This document shows, piece by piece, positions 51,294-60,950 of a stretch of DNA of 64,000 nucleotides. Each line of letters starts with the position of its first letter. Positions within the stretch are counted from its first letter, which is position 1. The stretch is from Deltaproteobacteria bacterium (lineage in GTDB: Bacteria; Myxococcota; JACRCW01). The notes under the pieces were generated by a model. That model saw only the letters and a program-made list of their open reading frames with translations. It made no database searches and was not told the DNA's origin. Location: NCBI GenBank assembly GCA_016218805.1, contig JACRCW010000039.1, positions 20,904 through 84,903 of the forward strand. Direction: 5' to 3'. The position numbers and the translations under genes were made by a program.

Positions 51294-54200
51294 TGGGCGT
51301 AGGCGGCTTGGACAGCGCCTGGCGGACCTCGTCCTCGCTGAGCAGGCCCTTCTTGACGAACAGCTTGGCCAGGTTCACCACCCCGGCCGCGTCAAGGTTG
51401 GCGTCCGCCAGCGCGCCCTGTGCCGGGGGCGGCGGGGCGGCGGGCAGCGGCGGTAGCGCGCCTCCCGGCGGAGTGGTGGGCCCCGCCGTCTCCACCGGCG
51501 CGTCCCCCAGCGGCACGGCCGTGTTGACCAGCGCGAACTCAGAGGAGTCCAAGACGGGCGGCTCCAGGACGTCAGGCGCGGTGGGCAGGGGCGGCAGGGA
51601 CGCGGCAGGGACCTCAGCCGGGCTGGCCACGGGAGGCGGCTCCACCGGGGGCGGGGGGAGTTCCGCCGGAAGGACGGGAGCAGCCGGTGGCGGTTCCGGC
51701 GGCGGCGCGGGCGGCGGCGGAACCTGGGCGGCCGGGTCCGTGTTCAACAGGTCTCCCACGTCCCAGGATGGCAGGTCCGCGTCCTGCGCCACAGGCACAA
51801 CGGGCGCAGCCGCGGCGGGTTCAGGCGGCAGCGCGGACGCCTCGGCGGCCGGTGCAGGAGCCGGCGGGGGTTCGGGCATGGGCGGGATTTCCGGCGTCAA
51901 CGCGGCTTCGGGCGCCGGCGGGAGGTCGGGTAGCGGCGGTGGGGCTTCGAGCGCGGGAGTGGCCGGGAGGGCCAGCGGGGCTTCCGCCGCGGGCGGGGGC
52001 ACCGGCACAGGCAAAATGTCGGCCGGTGGTGGCGGCAACGCGTCGGGCGCGGGGGCCTCGGGAGCGGCGGCGGCAACCGGCGCAGGCGGCGCGTCAGGCG
52101 GAGGGGGCGGTTCCACGGCCACTGAAGGCGGAATGGGCGTGGGCGGGATGGAGGCGTCCACCGCGACGTCCCACCCCTCGCCCTCGGCCGCGCCAGCCTG
52201 GCCGGCACCGCCGTCCGGAACGGTTGCGAAACGCCCGGATTTCTCCAGCGACGGATCAAACGCATTGGAGAGGTTGGCGAACTCCGTCATCAGCATGCGC
52301 GGACCGCCGGGCAGGTCAACCGGCCTGCCGGACACATCGCCCACGGCGGCCGCAGGCGCGGCGGCCTCCGGAGCGACCGGCGGCGCGGGGGCCACTGCGG
52401 CCGGAGGGGGCACTTCCGACGTGACGGCTGGCTCGGCGGGCGCCGCCGTGGACTGGGGACCGGGTGCTGGCGGCGCCTCGGGCTCGGGTGCTGGCGGCGG
52501 CGGGGCGGCGGGGGCGGCGGCGGTTGCGCCCCAGTCAACCTGGCCAGCCAGGGCGTCCGTCCACCCCTGCACTGCGTCCTGGGCTTCGGGCGCTGGCGGC
52601 GCAACGGGGGCCGGCGGCGTCTCCACGGAGGGCGGAGGAGGGGCATGTGGTGGGGGCACCTCGGCGGCGGGTGCCGGGGGCGGTGGCAGCGCCGGGGCCT
52701 CGGGCATCGGCGGCAGGTCCCAGGACGGGGCGGCCACGGCGGCCGGCTCAGAGGCGGGCGGAGCGGGGGCCACGGCGGGGGTCGCGTCCACGGCGCCCCA
52801 GTCGGGCGTGGCGTCAACCTCGGGCAGATCCCATCCGGGGGCGGCCTCCGCAGCCGCAGCGGGTGGTGCCGCGGGCTCAGCCGGGGACGCCGGGGGCGGG
52901 GCCTGCTCCGCCCGGGGCGGTGCGGCCGGGGGCGGAGGCGCGGCGGGTGGCGCCGGCGCCACCGGGGCGGCCACGGCGGGGGGCGCCGCGTCCCACGCAG
53001 GCGTCACGACGGGGACCTCCGGTCCGGGTGCTCCCCACGCGAGCGGGGTGGCATCCCACGCCGGTGGAGGCGCGGCGTCTGCGACGGGAGGCGGCGGCTC
53101 CGCCGGTGGGGGGGGCAGCCGCGAGGGCGGCGTGAAGGCGAGATCGAGCGGGGCGTCCTCGACGTTCTGGAACTCGATTTCGCCGGCGACACCGCGCGTG
53201 GTCTCCGCCTCCGTGGCCCAGGAACTGCCGGGCGTCACACCCGCGTTGACCTGCGCCGCCTGGGAGATGAAGTCCGAGGCTGACGCCAGCTCCAGCTCCC
53301 CGCCGTCGTCCGGCGGCAACTCCAGGGCCTCGCGGATGACCGGCGTGGCAGCGGGCGGCGGAGGCGCCATGGGAGGCGGCGGAGGCGCCACCACGGCAGG
53401 CGGCGGTGGGGGCGCCGCCACCACGGGAGGCGGGGGGGGCGGCGCCATCACCGGGGGAGGCGGTGCCGGCGGTGGAGGGAAGGAACTGTCCACCGCCGCA
53501 TCCCAGGACGGAGTGGCCAGGTCAAAGCCCGGCGTGGGCGCGGCAGCGGCGGCGGGAACTGGAAGCGAAACAGGGGCCGACGGCGTGGGAGCCGCGGGAA
53601 AGGGCGGGGAAAACGCACTGGCGACTGGAACTGCGGGCGCCGGCGGTGCCGGCGGCAGGGCGCCGAAGGGAGTACCCGGGCCGACCATCATGGCGGGCGG
53701 CATGGCGCTGGGGGGCGGGACGGGCGCCCGGACGGGCGCCGGTGGCGGTGTCGCCGCCACGCCGGGCATTGGCACGGCGCCCCAACCAGGAGGCAACTCG
53801 GCAGCGGGTCCCCAGGACGGGGACGGCGGTGGCGGCGGCGGTGGTGGTGGCGGTGCTGCAGCGGCGTCGTCGTCGCCCAGACCCAGCATTCCCCCGGCAG
53901 GCGCGAACATGGCCGCCCGCGGGTCCTGGACCGGCAGCTGCCGGGCGGGCGTGACGGCGGGGGCCCAGGCCGGCGGCGCGGCAGGCGTGACGGGCGGCGC
54001 CCAAGCTGGCGGCGCGGCAGACGCGGGTGGCGGGGCCCAGGCCGGCGGCGCGGGGGGCGGAGCCCAGGGCGGCGCTGCGGGCGGTGGCGGACGGGCGGCA
54101 GCGGCCGCCGGAGGACCACCCAGGAACCAGTCGCCTCCGCCACCGGGCGTGGGTGCGGCGGGCGCCGGCGGGGGCGGCGCCATGAGGACCGGCGTCGCGG

Positions 54201-54738
54201 TGCCCGTGAGAACGGGAAGTTCTTCGGAAAGTTCCACCTCATGGCCGGAGAACTGGGCGGCGGTGCGCGGCGCCACCTGCTGAACCGGGCTCTCCCCCAG
54301 GTAGTACTGGCGGATGGCGCGTTCTATCGCCGTGTCCCCCGCCAACATGGGGCGCACCTTCGTGCCGGTCTTGAACTGGACGCCGTCAATGGCCTGGAGG
54401 TTGGTCGGGTCCGCCATGGCCAGGTAGAGCACGTCGCCACCGGGTTCCCGCTTGACGCCCACGGGCACCACCTGGAACTGGGTCGCCATCTCCGGCGGAA
54501 TGCAGGCAATGACCTTTTCGTGGATCTTCTGCTGGGTCAGGTCCACGGTATCCAGGTTCAGTTGGCGGGACAGCGCCTTCAACATCGTGTCCTCGCCCAC
54601 AAACCGTTTCTCGACGAGGATGCGCCCCAGCTTGCCGCCCCACTGGCGCTGGTGGCCCAGCGCGGACTGCAACTGGTGCTGGTCGATAACACCAGCTTCA
54701 ACAAGGATTTCACCGAGCTTCTTGCGCGGTCCGGCCAT
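51280..54738 (-). CDS. MshEN (GspE N-terminal) domain protein with giant Pro/Ala-rich region
   Basis: 1152 residues. Residues 5-140 form a GspE N-terminal/MshEN domain (KLGEILVEAGVIDQHQL, KLGRILVEKRFVGED), the c-di-GMP-binding module of type II secretion and type IV pilus ATPases. Residues about 165-1110 are low complexity, Pro/Ala/Glu-rich and Trp-punctuated (PAWDATP, ASWDLP, PDWGAVD), with few strong structural cues. The last 40 residues (LAKLFVKKGLLSEDEVRQAL) resemble a second, short MshEN-like helix pair. No ATPase domain is present. Codon bias is normal on this strand despite a long Gly-rich frame opposite. It sits between the shorter MshEN gene and OppD, which it overlaps by 14 bp. Confidence 0.8.
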   Translation of the reverse strand: MAGPRKKLGEILVEAGVIDQHQLQSALGHQRQWGGKLGRILVEKRFVGEDTMLKALSRQLNLDTVDLTQQKIHEKVIACIPPEMATQFQVVPVGVKREPGGDVLYLAMADPTNLQAIDGVQFKTGTKVRPMLAGDTAIERAIRQYYLGESPVQQVAPRTAAQFSGHEVELSEELPVLTGTATPVLMAPPPPAPAAPTPGGGGDWFLGGPPAAAAARPPPPAAPPWAPPPAPPAWAPPPASAAPPAWAPPVTPAAPPAWAPAVTPARQLPVQDPRAAMFAPAGGMLGLGDDDAAAAPPPPPPPPPPSPSWGPAAELPPGWGAVPMPGVAATPPPAPVRAPVPPPSAMPPAMMVGPGTPFGALPPAPPAPAVPVASAFSPPFPAAPTPSAPVSLPVPAAAAAPTPGFDLATPSWDAAVDSSFPPPPAPPPPVMAPPPPPPVVAAPPPPPAVVAPPPPPMAPPPPAATPVIREALELPPDDGGELELASASDFISQAAQVNAGVTPGSSWATEAETTRGVAGEIEFQNVEDAPLDLAFTPPSRLPPPPAEPPPPVADAAPPPAWDATPLAWGAPGPEVPVVTPAWDAAPPAVAAPVAPAPPAAPPPPAAPPRAEQAPPPASPAEPAAPPAAAAEAAPGWDLPEVDATPDWGAVDATPAVAPAPPASEPAAVAAPSWDLPPMPEAPALPPPPAPAAEVPPPHAPPPPSVETPPAPVAPPAPEAQDAVQGWTDALAGQVDWGATAAAPAAPPPPAPEPEAPPAPGPQSTAAPAEPAVTSEVPPPAAVAPAPPVAPEAAAPAAAVGDVSGRPVDLPGGPRMLMTEFANLSNAFDPSLEKSGRFATVPDGGAGQAGAAEGEGWDVAVDASIPPTPIPPSVAVEPPPPPDAPPAPVAAAAPEAPAPDALPPPPADILPVPVPPPAAEAPLALPATPALEAPPPLPDLPPAPEAALTPEIPPMPEPPPAPAPAAEASALPPEPAAAAPVVPVAQDADLPSWDVGDLLNTDPAAQVPPPPAPPPEPPPAAPVLPAELPPPPVEPPPVASPAEVPAASLPPLPTAPDVLEPPVLDSSEFALVNTAVPLGDAPVETAGPTTPPGGALPPLPAAPPPPAQGALADANLDAAGVVNLAKLFVKKGLLSEDEVRQALSKPPTPSDKP

Positions 54739-54827
54739 CTGTCTCCCCGATCACCCCGGGCGTCCTGCCAAGCCGTACCATCCTGCGACGCCGGGGTGCG
54801 GGTCAAACGCCGCCGCCGCCGCTGGAT

Positions 54828-55616
54828 TCAGGCCCGCCGGTTCATCCAGGCGACGTATTCGTCTCGTGAGAACACGCCCTTCTCAATGAGCAACTCCAAG
54901 ACGGTCTTGATGGCCTTGGTCTGGCGCTTCTGCTGTTTGTCCAGTTCTTCAGCGGGGCCGCCGGCTGGTTCCGCCATCAGCGGAGGGGCAGCGCCGGTGC
55001 CGGGCTGGCCCCAACCCGCCTGCGGCGGGGCCAGGGGTGGAGGCGGCGGGGGCGGCGGCGGGGGGGGCGGAGGGGGCGCGGCCTGCGCGGCGGGCCGGAT
55101 GTCCTCCAGGCGCTTCATCATGGTGTTGCCACTGTTGCCCGTGATCTTGAATTCCTCGTCGGGGTCCTCGCGCAGCGTCTCCGCCACAAAGGTCTTGCCA
55201 ATGGCGAGCGCAATGGCCTTGGCACCCGCGAGCGCCGGCATGATCTTCAGCCCGGTCCGGAACTTCAATTCATCCAGCAGCTTGACGTTGCCGGGGTCGG
55301 TCATGGCCACCTGCAGCGCGCGCTCCGGGTGGTTGTAGGCGCAGGGCAGGCAGAGGTTCTGTTCGCAGAAGCCGCGGTCCAACCGCTCCAGCACCTGTGC
55401 CGGCACCTGGATGGACTCCAGCGCGGCGCGCGGCAGGTTGAGCTGCTTGCACAGCGCCTTGATGATGATGTCCTCGGACACGTAGTTCATGTCCACGAGG
55501 ATCTTCCCGAGCTTGCCACCCCACTTCTGTTGCTCGGCGAGCGCGCTCTTGAGCTGCAGCTCGTTGAGCAGGTTGGCGCGCAACAGCATTTCGCCCAACC
55601 TCATCCGGCGTTCCAT
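54828..55616 (-). CDS. Second MshEN domain protein with poly-Pro linker
   Basis: 262 residues from ATG 55616 (GGAGG 10 bp before); ATG 55604 and TTG 55640 are alternatives. The N-terminal 150 residues form the MshEN pair (RLGEMLLRANLLNEL, KLGKILVDMNYVSED) and the following helical unit (VAMTDPGNVKLLDELKF). A poly-Pro stretch (about 16 prolines, 190-205) joins it to a conserved-looking helical C-terminus (VLELLIEKGVFSRDEYVAWM). No ATPase domain. It may bind c-di-GMP and regulate an ATPase elsewhere. It is 89 bp ahead of its larger paralogue on the same strand. Confidence 0.82.
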   Translation of the reverse strand: MERRMRLGEMLLRANLLNELQLKSALAEQQKWGGKLGKILVDMNYVSEDIIIKALCKQLNLPRAALESIQVPAQVLERLDRGFCEQNLCLPCAYNHPERALQVAMTDPGNVKLLDELKFRTGLKIMPALAGAKAIALAIGKTFVAETLREDPDEEFKITGNSGNTMMKRLEDIRPAAQAAPPPPPPPPPPPPPPLAPPQAGWGQPGTGAAPPLMAEPAGGPAEELDKQQKRQTKAIKTVLELLIEKGVFSRDEYVAWMNRRA

Positions 55617-55701
55617 GCCCTGCGTGCCTCCGGCGGACAACTGCTCCAGCGCCGCAAGTTAGGCGGTCCCTGGCCCGGGGGGCAACAAAACGGCGGGGCC
55701 C

Positions 55702-56469
55702 TCACGGCGCCGCCTGGGTCCCCAACGGCGCAAACAGGGACGGCGGAGGCTCAAGGCCATCCAGTTCCACCTCGGAGAACCGGACCTCCGCGGTGAGTTT
55801 CCCGGCAGCCAGCCGCAACACAGCGGCAAGATCGCGCCACGCGGGCCGCGGCTCCAGGTAGCTGACCTGTGCGCCACCCCGCGCGCCGGACAGCCGGGCC
55901 TCCCGCACCCGCGCGGCGCCGTCCACCCACAACTCCACCTCGCTGTCCGCCAGTTGCACGCGGACACACCGCAGCGCGCCGGTCTCTGGCTCCCGGCATC
56001 CCTGGACCGCGCGGGCGGGCTCGTCTGGCAGCGGCAGTCCCAGCAGCAGCCCCACCCATTGCGAAGGAGGCAACGCCACCGGCAGCAGCGCGCCCAGCGC
56101 CTCAGGCGTGGCCGGCCCGCGCGCACCCGCGCCGGGGCGCGTGCTCCGCCACAGAAAGCGCTCCCCGTCGGTGATCACCTCGTCAGTGGGGGGACCAAAG
56201 AACCCGCGCGCAGCCACGTACAACCGCCCCGGACGCGCCGCAAAGATGTCCAGCGTGACCGACAGTCCTGGCAGCGCGGTGAAGCCCCGCGCCACCGCCA
56301 CCGCATTCAGGCGCTGCATGCCCTCCACGCGGGCGCGCGCGAGCGCCAGCACTTCCAGGGGGGATCCCGCCAGCGGGGGCAGCGGGGCGGGCAGGGGGCG
56401 GGGCCCGGGACACGCCGCCCCCAGCAGGAGCAGGCAGGCAACCCCAGCGGCCCGGCGGGCGGGCGTCAT
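55702..56469 (-). CDS. LolB/DUF4292-like lipoprotein
   Basis: 255 residues. Lipobox LLGAAC, Cys20. The mature domain has the LolA/LolB-like half-barrel strand order (LSVTLDIFAARPGRLYVAARGFFG, DGERFLWRSTRPG, VELWVDGAARVREARL), as in DUF4292 lipoproteins. It may carry lipids or lipoproteins across the periplasm; the match is weak, from strand pattern. It overlaps the TPR lipoprotein by 4 bp and is followed after 85 bp by the MshEN pair. Confidence 0.7.
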   Translation of the reverse strand: MTPARRAAGVACLLLLGAACPGPRPLPAPLPPLAGSPLEVLALARARVEGMQRLNAVAVARGFTALPGLSVTLDIFAARPGRLYVAARGFFGPPTDEVITDGERFLWRSTRPGAGARGPATPEALGALLPVALPPSQWVGLLLGLPLPDEPARAVQGCREPETGALRCVRVQLADSEVELWVDGAARVREARLSGARGGAQVSYLEPRPAWRDLAAVLRLAAGKLTAEVRFSEVELDGLEPPPSLFAPLGTQAAP

Positions 56470-58289
56470 GGCGCCGCCACGGCCCGCGCCGCGTCTGCGG
56501 CCACCCGCCGGTCATAGGGAAGCAGGGCACGGGCCCGCGCCGCGGCCTCTTCTGCGCCCGCGCGGTCACCCTCCGCGCGGCGCGCGGACGCCACGTGCAC
56601 CCAGACCTCTGCATCCAGCGGGAGCAGGCGCACCGCGCCTTCCAGCGTGCGGCGCCCCGCGGAGGTCTCACCGGCGGCCAGCTGCGCCATCCCCAGCGTG
56701 TCGGCGATTTCGGGGCTGGCGGGCTCCGCGCGCGCGGCGGCGGTGGCGTGGCGCAGGGCTTCGGCGGCCTGCGGGCCTCCCTGCAGCACCAGCAGGTACG
56801 CCAGCAGGTTGAGCGCATCAGCATCCGCCGGCGCCAGGACCAGCCGCGCGCGCGCCGACCCGATGGCCCCGGGCAGCCGGCCCGCATCAGCCAGGATCCG
56901 TGCGTGGTCCCGGAGCACCGCGGGGTCATCCGGGCCGGTGGCCAGCGCCGCATCCGCCAGCGCCACCGCGCGGTCTGGCGCACCCGCGTCCAGCAGGCAG
57001 CCCGCGCGCAGCAGCAGGGCCACGCCGGGCCGCGCCAGCGCATCATCCGCAAGGGAGACCGCGGCCGCACGCTCGCCCGCATCGGCCAACGCACGGCAGC
57101 GCACCGCGGCCACCTCCGCCGGCTCAGACGGCGGAGTGGGGTCCAGCGCCTTGAGCGCGGCCGCCGGATGCCCCAGCCGGACGTGGCACCGCGCCGCCGC
57201 CAGCCGCGCCGCCGGGGCGGCCCGGTGTGAGTCCGGGACCCGCGCCAACAACTCCAGCGCGCGCGCACACGCCCCGGTGGCCGCATGCGCGCTGCCCAGC
57301 ACCCGCAGGCGCCACGCCTCCGTGTTGCGCGCGGGCGGTCCCAGCGCGGCCAGCACCACCTCCGCCGCCTGGGCCTCTATGAGCGCGTCCGCCACCGACT
57401 CGGCGTCCTCTTCGTCCAGGCCGCCGTCCCGCAACAAGGTGCCCACCCGGTCCGCCAGCTGCGTGCGATCCCCCGCACGCCAGCGCGCCAGGAACACCTC
57501 CGCGCGCAGCCCGGGTGCAAACGGGTCCAACGCCGCACAGCGTTCAAACGCGTCCGCCGCGTCCAGCGCGCGGCCCGCCCGGGCCAGGGCGCGCGCCCAC
57601 GCGCTGCACGGCTCCTCGGACGCGGGGAACCGCGCCAGGACCTCCCGCGCCGCCTCCGCCGCCGCGCCGTGCTGGCCCGCGCGCGCCAGCGCCGTCGCCA
57701 GCAACAGCGCCGCCTCCTCGTCGTCCGGGCGCGCCTGCGCCACGCGCGCCTGCAGGCGCCGCGCGGCCGCCAGGTCATTGTCCGTCACCAGCATCCCCAT
57801 CAGTGTGCCGGCTTCCGCCAGGCGCCGCGGCGCGCGCTCCAACAACGCCGCCAACGCCCGCCGCGCCTCCGCGCTGCGGCCACCCTGCCCCACCAGCGCC
57901 GCCGCGCGCGCGGCCAGCGCCTCCTCGGAGGCCGGGTCCGCCTTCAGCGCCGCGTCCGCAGCGTCCAGCGCCTCGCCCGGCCGCCCCTGGCCTGCCAACG
58001 CTTCGGACAGCACGGCCCGCAGCGTCGCGCTGTCGTGGTCAAACAGCAGTGCCTCGCGCGCCGCCTTCTCCGCGGCCGCCGGATCGCCCGCGTCCAGAAG
58101 CATGCGGGCGCGCAGGTAATGGAATGAGGCTTCGCTGCTGGGGGTGGCCGCCTCACGCTCCGGGCGCGCCGGGGCGGCACGCGGCGCGGCCGCCGGGGGC
58201 AGCGCCGCATGCGCCGCACCCGCACAACCGGCCACCAGCGCCATGGCGGCCACCGCAAGCGTGCACCGGCGGAGATGGGAGGGAATCAC
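56466..58289 (-). CDS. Large TPR-repeat lipoprotein
   Basis: 607 residues. Lipobox ALVAGC, Cys22. From about residue 50 the chain is a continuous series of TPR-like helix pairs (EASFHYLRARMLLDAGDPAAAEKAAREAL, PGEALDAADAALKADP, AGRALDAADAFERCAALDPF) with about twelve to fifteen hairpins, the last 30 residues ending in a Gly-free helix. Expected to be an outer-membrane or periplasmic scaffold. Its start and stop both overlap neighbours by 4 bp (tlyA before, LolB-like after). Confidence 0.85.
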   Translation of the reverse strand: MIPSHLRRCTLAVAAMALVAGCAGAAHAALPPAAAPRAAPARPEREAATPSSEASFHYLRARMLLDAGDPAAAEKAAREALLFDHDSATLRAVLSEALAGQGRPGEALDAADAALKADPASEEALAARAAALVGQGGRSAEARRALAALLERAPRRLAEAGTLMGMLVTDNDLAAARRLQARVAQARPDDEEAALLLATALARAGQHGAAAEAAREVLARFPASEEPCSAWARALARAGRALDAADAFERCAALDPFAPGLRAEVFLARWRAGDRTQLADRVGTLLRDGGLDEEDAESVADALIEAQAAEVVLAALGPPARNTEAWRLRVLGSAHAATGACARALELLARVPDSHRAAPAARLAAARCHVRLGHPAAALKALDPTPPSEPAEVAAVRCRALADAGERAAAVSLADDALARPGVALLLRAGCLLDAGAPDRAVALADAALATGPDDPAVLRDHARILADAGRLPGAIGSARARLVLAPADADALNLLAYLLVLQGGPQAAEALRHATAAARAEPASPEIADTLGMAQLAAGETSAGRRTLEGAVRLLPLDAEVWVHVASARRAEGDRAGAEEAAARARALLPYDRRVAADAARAVAAP

Positions 58290-59053
58290 GCGGGCACCTC
58301 CCAGTGCACCAGGAACTCCACGTTGCCCTTCTGGCCGGTCACCGGGCTCTCGACCACGCCGCGCTCTACCAGGCCCAGCGCCACCGCGGCCTCGCGCACT
58401 TCACGCAGGGCGCGCTCCCGCTCTGCCGGCTCACGCACAATGCCCCCGCTGCCCACCGCGCCGCGGCCCGCTTCAAACTGCGGTTTGACCAGCGCCACAA
58501 TGTCCGCGGGCCGCGCCAGCACCCGCAGCACGTCCGGCAGCACGCGCCGCAGCGAGATGAAACTCACATCCACGCACGCGAAACCCGGCACAGGTTCCAG
58601 CGGCCCCAGGTCCTTCACGTGCGTCCGTTCCAGGTTGCGCACCCGCGGGTCACGCCGCAGCGCTTCCGCCAGCTGGCCCCAACCCACGTCCACCGCGTGG
58701 ACCAGCACCGCGCCGCGCTGCAACAGCACGTCCGTGAAGCCGCCGGTGGAGGCGCCCACGTCCACCGCCACCCGCCCGGCCACCACCACCCCGAACTGGC
58801 TGAGCGCGTGGTCCAGCTTCAACCCCCCGCGGGACACCCAGCGGAGGTCTTGGCCCTTGAGGCGGATGTGCGCGGCACGCGGCACGGCGGTGCCCGGCTT
58901 GTCCACGCGGTGGTCATCCACCACCACGTCACCCGCCAGGATGCGCGCGCGCGCACGCTCCCGGCTGGGAGCGAGCCCCAACTCCACCAGCAGCACATCC
59001 AGCCGCTGGCGGTGGCCGGCCGGCGCGGCACCGGGCTTCAGAACGCGGGCCAC
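58286..59053 (-). CDS. tlyA: TlyA family rRNA 2'-O-methyltransferase
   Basis: 255 residues from GTG 59053 (GGTGG just upstream), overlapping the propeller lipoprotein by 16 bp. S4 RNA-binding domain at about 15-75 (RLDVLLVELGLAPSRERARA), then a FtsJ-type methyltransferase fold: SAM site VDVGASTGGFTDVLLQRGA, catalytic-type residues Lys (RGGLKLDHAL), Asp (CVDVSFIS), Lys (LVKPQFE) and Glu (NVEFLVHWE). TlyA methylates cytidine 2'-OH groups of 16S and 23S rRNA and affects capreomycin sensitivity. Length is normal. It is followed with a 4-bp overlap by the TPR lipoprotein. Confidence 0.93.
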   Translation of the reverse strand: MARVLKPGAAPAGHRQRLDVLLVELGLAPSRERARARILAGDVVVDDHRVDKPGTAVPRAAHIRLKGQDLRWVSRGGLKLDHALSQFGVVVAGRVAVDVGASTGGFTDVLLQRGAVLVHAVDVGWGQLAEALRRDPRVRNLERTHVKDLGPLEPVPGFACVDVSFISLRRVLPDVLRVLARPADIVALVKPQFEAGRGAVGSGGIVREPAERERALREVREAAVALGLVERGVVESPVTGQKGNVEFLVHWEVPA

Positions 59054-60315
59054 GCCACCACGCGGAACGGCGAGCTCCCGCACGCCACCACCGTGGGCGC
59101 CAGCGGCGCAACACTGGACCCCGGTGCAAAGTCCGTGGGGCCGCACCCCGTGGGAATGTCCACACACAACTGGTCACCCAGCGCGGCGGTGGTCCCGAAG
59201 CGGCAGAGCTTCGCGGCGCCGACGTTGAAGTAGTAGACGTACTTCCCACGCCGGTCGATCTTGGCGCGGATGGCGCCGAGGCCGGCGGGCAGGTCCAGGC
59301 TCAGCAAGGTGCGGCGCGCGGCCAGCTGGGCCCCGTTGGCGGCGGCGGTCAGGTCCGGTCCGTGGAACACCGCAGCCGTCCGCTGCGAGCCATCCAGAAC
59401 CACCACGGGCTGCAGCGCGGGGCTGGCGCCCACGGTGGGGCGGCCGCTGACAATGAGCTCCGGATTGGGGAAGCCCACGTAGGGCAGCTGGCCCTGCAGG
59501 GTGAACGTGTTGCCGGCAAACGTCAGGTAGCGCAGCTCGCTGGGGGTGGGGCTGACGGCCACCGCCGCGGTGACCTTGGAGGGGCTCCCGCTTTCAATCA
59601 GGCCCATTCCGTTGTTCTGGTCCTGGGCGTTGGGTGGCTGGATGGGTGTGATGATGCCCGCCGTGGGGAAGGTGAACGCCTGGCCGCCCGTGCCAAACGC
59701 CGCCACCACCAGCGCCATGTCCGTGTGGTCCCCGACGACGCCGGCGGTGCCCATGGCGAATGCACCCGCCACCAGCGCACCGGTGGAAGACGAGAACACC
59801 CGCACCGCCGATGGCGACACGCTGCACCCCGCAATCAGAAACCCGTTGCGCAGCACCAGGTCCCGGTTGGTGCAGTTGCCCTGGCTGGCGCCCAGGTCCA
59901 CGGCAATGGGCGCGGCACCCGTGTACGGCAGACTGAAGGTGTCCACGTGCATGGTGCCCACGCCGCCGCCGCTGGCGACCACCAGCTGCGTGAACGTCTC
60001 ATCAAACGCCACGCCGGTGGGCGCCTGCGTCAGGCTGATGCTGAACGGCGAAGCATCCCCGGAGGTCCCGCCATCCCCGGAGCTGCTGCCGCCGTCCGCC
60101 CCGCCGTCCGTCCCGCCGGAGGAGCTGGCCCCCGCATCCCGGCCTCCGGAACTGGTGTTCCCGGTCACGGGGTCCAGTGTGTCCTGGCAGGATCCGCTGA
60201 CGCAGGTGGCGCCCTCACCGCACTGGCTGCTGGTGATGCACGGCGTGCTCGGGCAGCCCGTTCCCCACGCCGCAAGCCCGCCCACCAGCGACAACCCCAC
60301 CAACGCGCGCCTCAT
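59038..60315 (-). CDS. Beta-propeller-like lipoprotein
   Basis: 425 residues from ATG 60315, chosen for its perfect AGGAGG six bases upstream. Leader GLSLVGGLAAWGTGC gives a lipobox-like GTGC (Cys21), then a Cys motif (CITSSQCGEGATCVSGSCQ) and a Gly/Ser/Asp stalk. The rest is repetitive beta sequence (APTGVAFDETFTQLVVASG, SELRYLTFAGNTFTLQG) of a lactonase/TolB-like propeller. No catalytic set recognised. It precedes tlyA, which begins inside its end. Confidence 0.78.
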   Translation of the reverse strand: MRRALVGLSLVGGLAAWGTGCPSTPCITSSQCGEGATCVSGSCQDTLDPVTGNTSSGGRDAGASSSGGTDGGADGGSSSGDGGTSGDASPFSISLTQAPTGVAFDETFTQLVVASGGGVGTMHVDTFSLPYTGAAPIAVDLGASQGNCTNRDLVLRNGFLIAGCSVSPSAVRVFSSSTGALVAGAFAMGTAGVVGDHTDMALVVAAFGTGGQAFTFPTAGIITPIQPPNAQDQNNGMGLIESGSPSKVTAAVAVSPTPSELRYLTFAGNTFTLQGQLPYVGFPNPELIVSGRPTVGASPALQPVVVLDGSQRTAAVFHGPDLTAAANGAQLAARRTLLSLDLPAGLGAIRAKIDRRGKYVYYFNVGAAKLCRFGTTAALGDQLCVDIPTGCGPTDFAPGSSVAPLAPTVVACGSSPFRVVAWPAF

Positions 60316-60404
60316 GGCGACCTCCTGGCCCGCCCGGCGGCGGCGCCCATGCGGGGGGAAGTTGGACGGCGCGGGGGGGTTCGTCAACTTTCCCGACGGG
60401 CGGG

Positions 60405-60839
60405 TCAGCCGCGCTCCAGCCGCAACGTGGTCCCGCCGATCCGGATGACGTCCCCCGGGTCCAGGTCCGCGTCCTGCACGTGCTGGCCGTTGACCTCCGT
60501 CCCGTTGGTGCTCATCAGGTCCACCACGGACACCGCCCCGCGCGTGTCCACAAACACCATGGCGTGCGTGCGGGACACCCCGTCATCCTGCAGTTCCACG
60601 TCCGGCCCGCGCCGCGTCAGGCGTGACCGAACCGCCTGCCCGCCGGTGGCGCGCGTCACCAGCTGCATCCGGTCCGGGTCCAGCGCGCGCGCCCCGTCCA
60701 CGGTGAGCTGCACGGTGGCGTCCGCGGCGGACACCGCGCGGCCCAGCACGCGGTAGGCGCCTTCCAGCAGCGGGTAGCGCATGCCGGACTGCGCGCGTGA
60801 GGGGGACTCAACAATGAGGAGGTGCCAGGCCGGTGCCAT
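60405..60839 (-). CDS. Small FHA-domain protein
   Basis: 144 residues from ATG 60839. A complete FHA fold spans residues about 30-140, with GR in RVLGRAVS, SRTHAMVF, and STNGTEVNGQ: the conserved Ser/His/Asn phosphothreonine-binding set. Such proteins dock partners phosphorylated by Ser/Thr kinases. It leads the minus-strand run toward the TlyA group and diverges across 110 bp from an unknown gene. Confidence 0.88.
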   Translation of the reverse strand: MAPAWHLLIVESPSRAQSGMRYPLLEGAYRVLGRAVSAADATVQLTVDGARALDPDRMQLVTRATGGQAVRSRLTRRGPDVELQDDGVSRTHAMVFVDTRGAVSVVDLMSTNGTEVNGQHVQDADLDPGDVIRIGGTTLRLERG

Positions 60840-60950
60840 GGGGCCTGCTGGATAGCACACCTTTCCGTGATGCCGCCTCGCGCGGGCCACCCTTGAGCCC
60901 GGTTGTCCCAGGCTGCTATGTGCCCCGGCCTCAACGGCAACGGGGATCCC

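Noticed and set aside
51089..54283. Very long Gly/Ala-rich plus-strand open frame (1064 codons) resembling PE_PGRS-type proteins
   Set aside because: It is the opposite-strand shadow of the Pro/Ala-rich MshEN gene; the minus-strand frame has a real domain start, ribosome site and operon position.
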